Both the position numbers and the translations under genes were made by a program. The notes below the pieces were generated by a model, which was not told where the DNA came from, searched no databases, and was given only the letters and a program-made list of their open reading frames with translations. Positions 63,193-64,000 of a stretch of DNA of 64,000 nt are shown piece by piece; positions within the stretch are counted from its first letter, which is position 1, and each line of letters opens with the position of its first letter. The DNA is taken from contig JACYLU010000006.1 in assembly GCA_015272325.1 (NCBI GenBank), forward strand, positions 38,698-102,697, given 5' to 3'. This DNA comes from Synechococcales cyanobacterium C42_A2020_086. GTDB taxonomy: Bacteria > Cyanobacteriota > Cyanobacteriia > Elainellales > Elainellaceae.

Positions 63193-63909
63193 TTGTTTGC
63201 CTATGATTTCCTGGCAGACAGAGAAAAACTTAAGACGGGTACCATCTCTATTTCTGGTAGTGGATCATTTGAAGTCAAGCAGATGAAAGCAACTTATGAA
63301 GAAATAGAGGGTATGTTTGTCTCTGAAAAGCGGAGAAGGTTAGCTGCTGGAGATGATCAACTTGCTGAATCCGAGGATGAGCAGATAGGTGAAAGTGAGG
63401 ATCTCCTCGAATTGAGAAAAGGGCTTGACTTAAGAGTCGAGCTATACTTACTTGACAGTGAAAAAGCTGATATTATCGAAGACTACCAGATTTGGGAGCA
63501 TGAGTTTCTTTCCAGAGCATCTGGGAAAAGAGAACCTAGCCTACTTACTTCAGTTGTCACACCTGCATCTCATCGCTCAGATATTGGACAATTTCGGCTA
63601 CTATCAGAAGCTCGATCCCATAACTTTAAAGCTGATGTGTTAGAGCTGTTGCGTCAGATGGATCATAATATTTCTGATATAGAAATTCTTTTGTCTCCCG
63701 AGTCTATATCTTCTCGATTTAATATTTACATTCAACATGAAAGGCTAGGACTTGCACCTGTCAGTACCTTCGGTGATGGAGTCCGTCGTCTACTGCATAT
63801 AGCTCTTAAGCTTGCAAGTGTAAGAGGAGGAATTTTTTTAATAGATGAGCTTGAATCCACAATCCATACTGAAGCATTGCAAAATTCGTTCAGTTGGCTC
63901 GCAGGGTAA
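63193..63909 (+). pseudogene. AAA ATPase fragment, N-terminus lost to the IS
   Basis: The frame runs directly on from the transposase 3' end: FAYDFLADREKLKTGTISIS. Near the C-terminus are the ABC-type signature TFGDGVRRLLHIALKLASV and Walker B GGIFLIDELESTIHTEALQN, typical of SMC-like/AAA_15 (OLD-like) ATPases. Walker A, which should be about 200-250 residues upstream, is missing, and the frame stops at 63907-63909 where the intact family normally continues with a His switch region (ATTHS). The gene is therefore cut on both sides. Confidence 0.75.
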
Positions 63910-64000
63910 ACGCATCAAAATTGAAGGACAAATTATGCCTCGTCAGAGGATAGGAGTGGAGCGAGGATTTGCACCATAAACTGGTCGTTCAGTCCGGCTT

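Noticed and set aside
1..64000. CRISPR array, tRNA or rRNA
   Set aside because: No regularly spaced direct repeats of 25-40 bases and no cloverleaf or T-loop sequence were found by eye; a tRNAscan or Infernal run would decide.

Overview
This is a cyanobacterial chromosome segment. The evidence is photosystem I genes psaI and psaL, the cytochrome b6f gene petN, a Ycf55-type response regulator, a thylakoid thioredoxin-like protein, and several copies of the HIP1 octamer (for example at 8990, 14197, 25435, 55196, 59678 and 61332). The left two thirds is visibly GC-richer. The genus cannot be fixed from the sequence; a Leptolyngbya/Synechococcus-type lineage would fit.

Bases 1-28.9 kb are mostly core genes: psaI-psaL, mfd, a CNNM/CBS membrane protein, a SAM O-methyltransferase, a PEP-CTERM protein, serS, a leucine-rich-repeat protein, a sugar-phosphate transferase with a GT4 glycosyltransferase, recQ, an HdrB-like CCG protein, leuB, a TonB-like protein, petN with a small one-helix membrane protein, a ferritin-like protein, a Ser/Thr kinase, and a HAS-barrel protein beside a DUF4268 putative nuclease.

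Bases 29.2-41.0 kb are a plus-strand glycan locus: UDP-glucose dehydrogenase, three related COG4671-type (MurG-like) glycosyltransferases, GT2, GT4, GT2, an aldo/keto reductase and an ABC exporter. It looks like a pathway that builds and exports a glycolipid, oligosaccharide or glycosylated metabolite.

Bases 41.2-45.1 kb hold small stress-type genes (a helical-bundle protein, an alpha/beta hydrolase, a TetR regulator divergent from an aldo/keto reductase).

Bases 45.25-61.5 kb are the most unusual part: twelve minus-strand genes in tight order. From promoter-proximal to distal they encode an AGE-like epimerase (670 aa), two different DJ-1/PfpI proteins, a benzoylformate-decarboxylase-like ThDP enzyme, a GMC oxidoreductase, a large exported protein with two NTF2-like domains and an NHL-type propeller, an NTF2-like protein, an aldo/keto reductase, a SnoaL-like protein, a VOC protein, a GH13 glucan-branching-type enzyme and a small membrane-anchored protein. 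I know no named pathway with this set; a sugar/carbonyl redox or glycation-protection role under stress is an inference. Base composition is lower in GC than the left side, but HIP1 sites persist, so any transfer was probably between cyanobacteria.

Bases 61.8-64.0 kb are an insertion-sequence graveyard: a remnant of one IS4-type transposase, a second IS4 transposase stopped by one in-frame TAA, and an AAA ATPase that has lost its N-terminus. I saw no tRNA, rRNA or CRISPR array.
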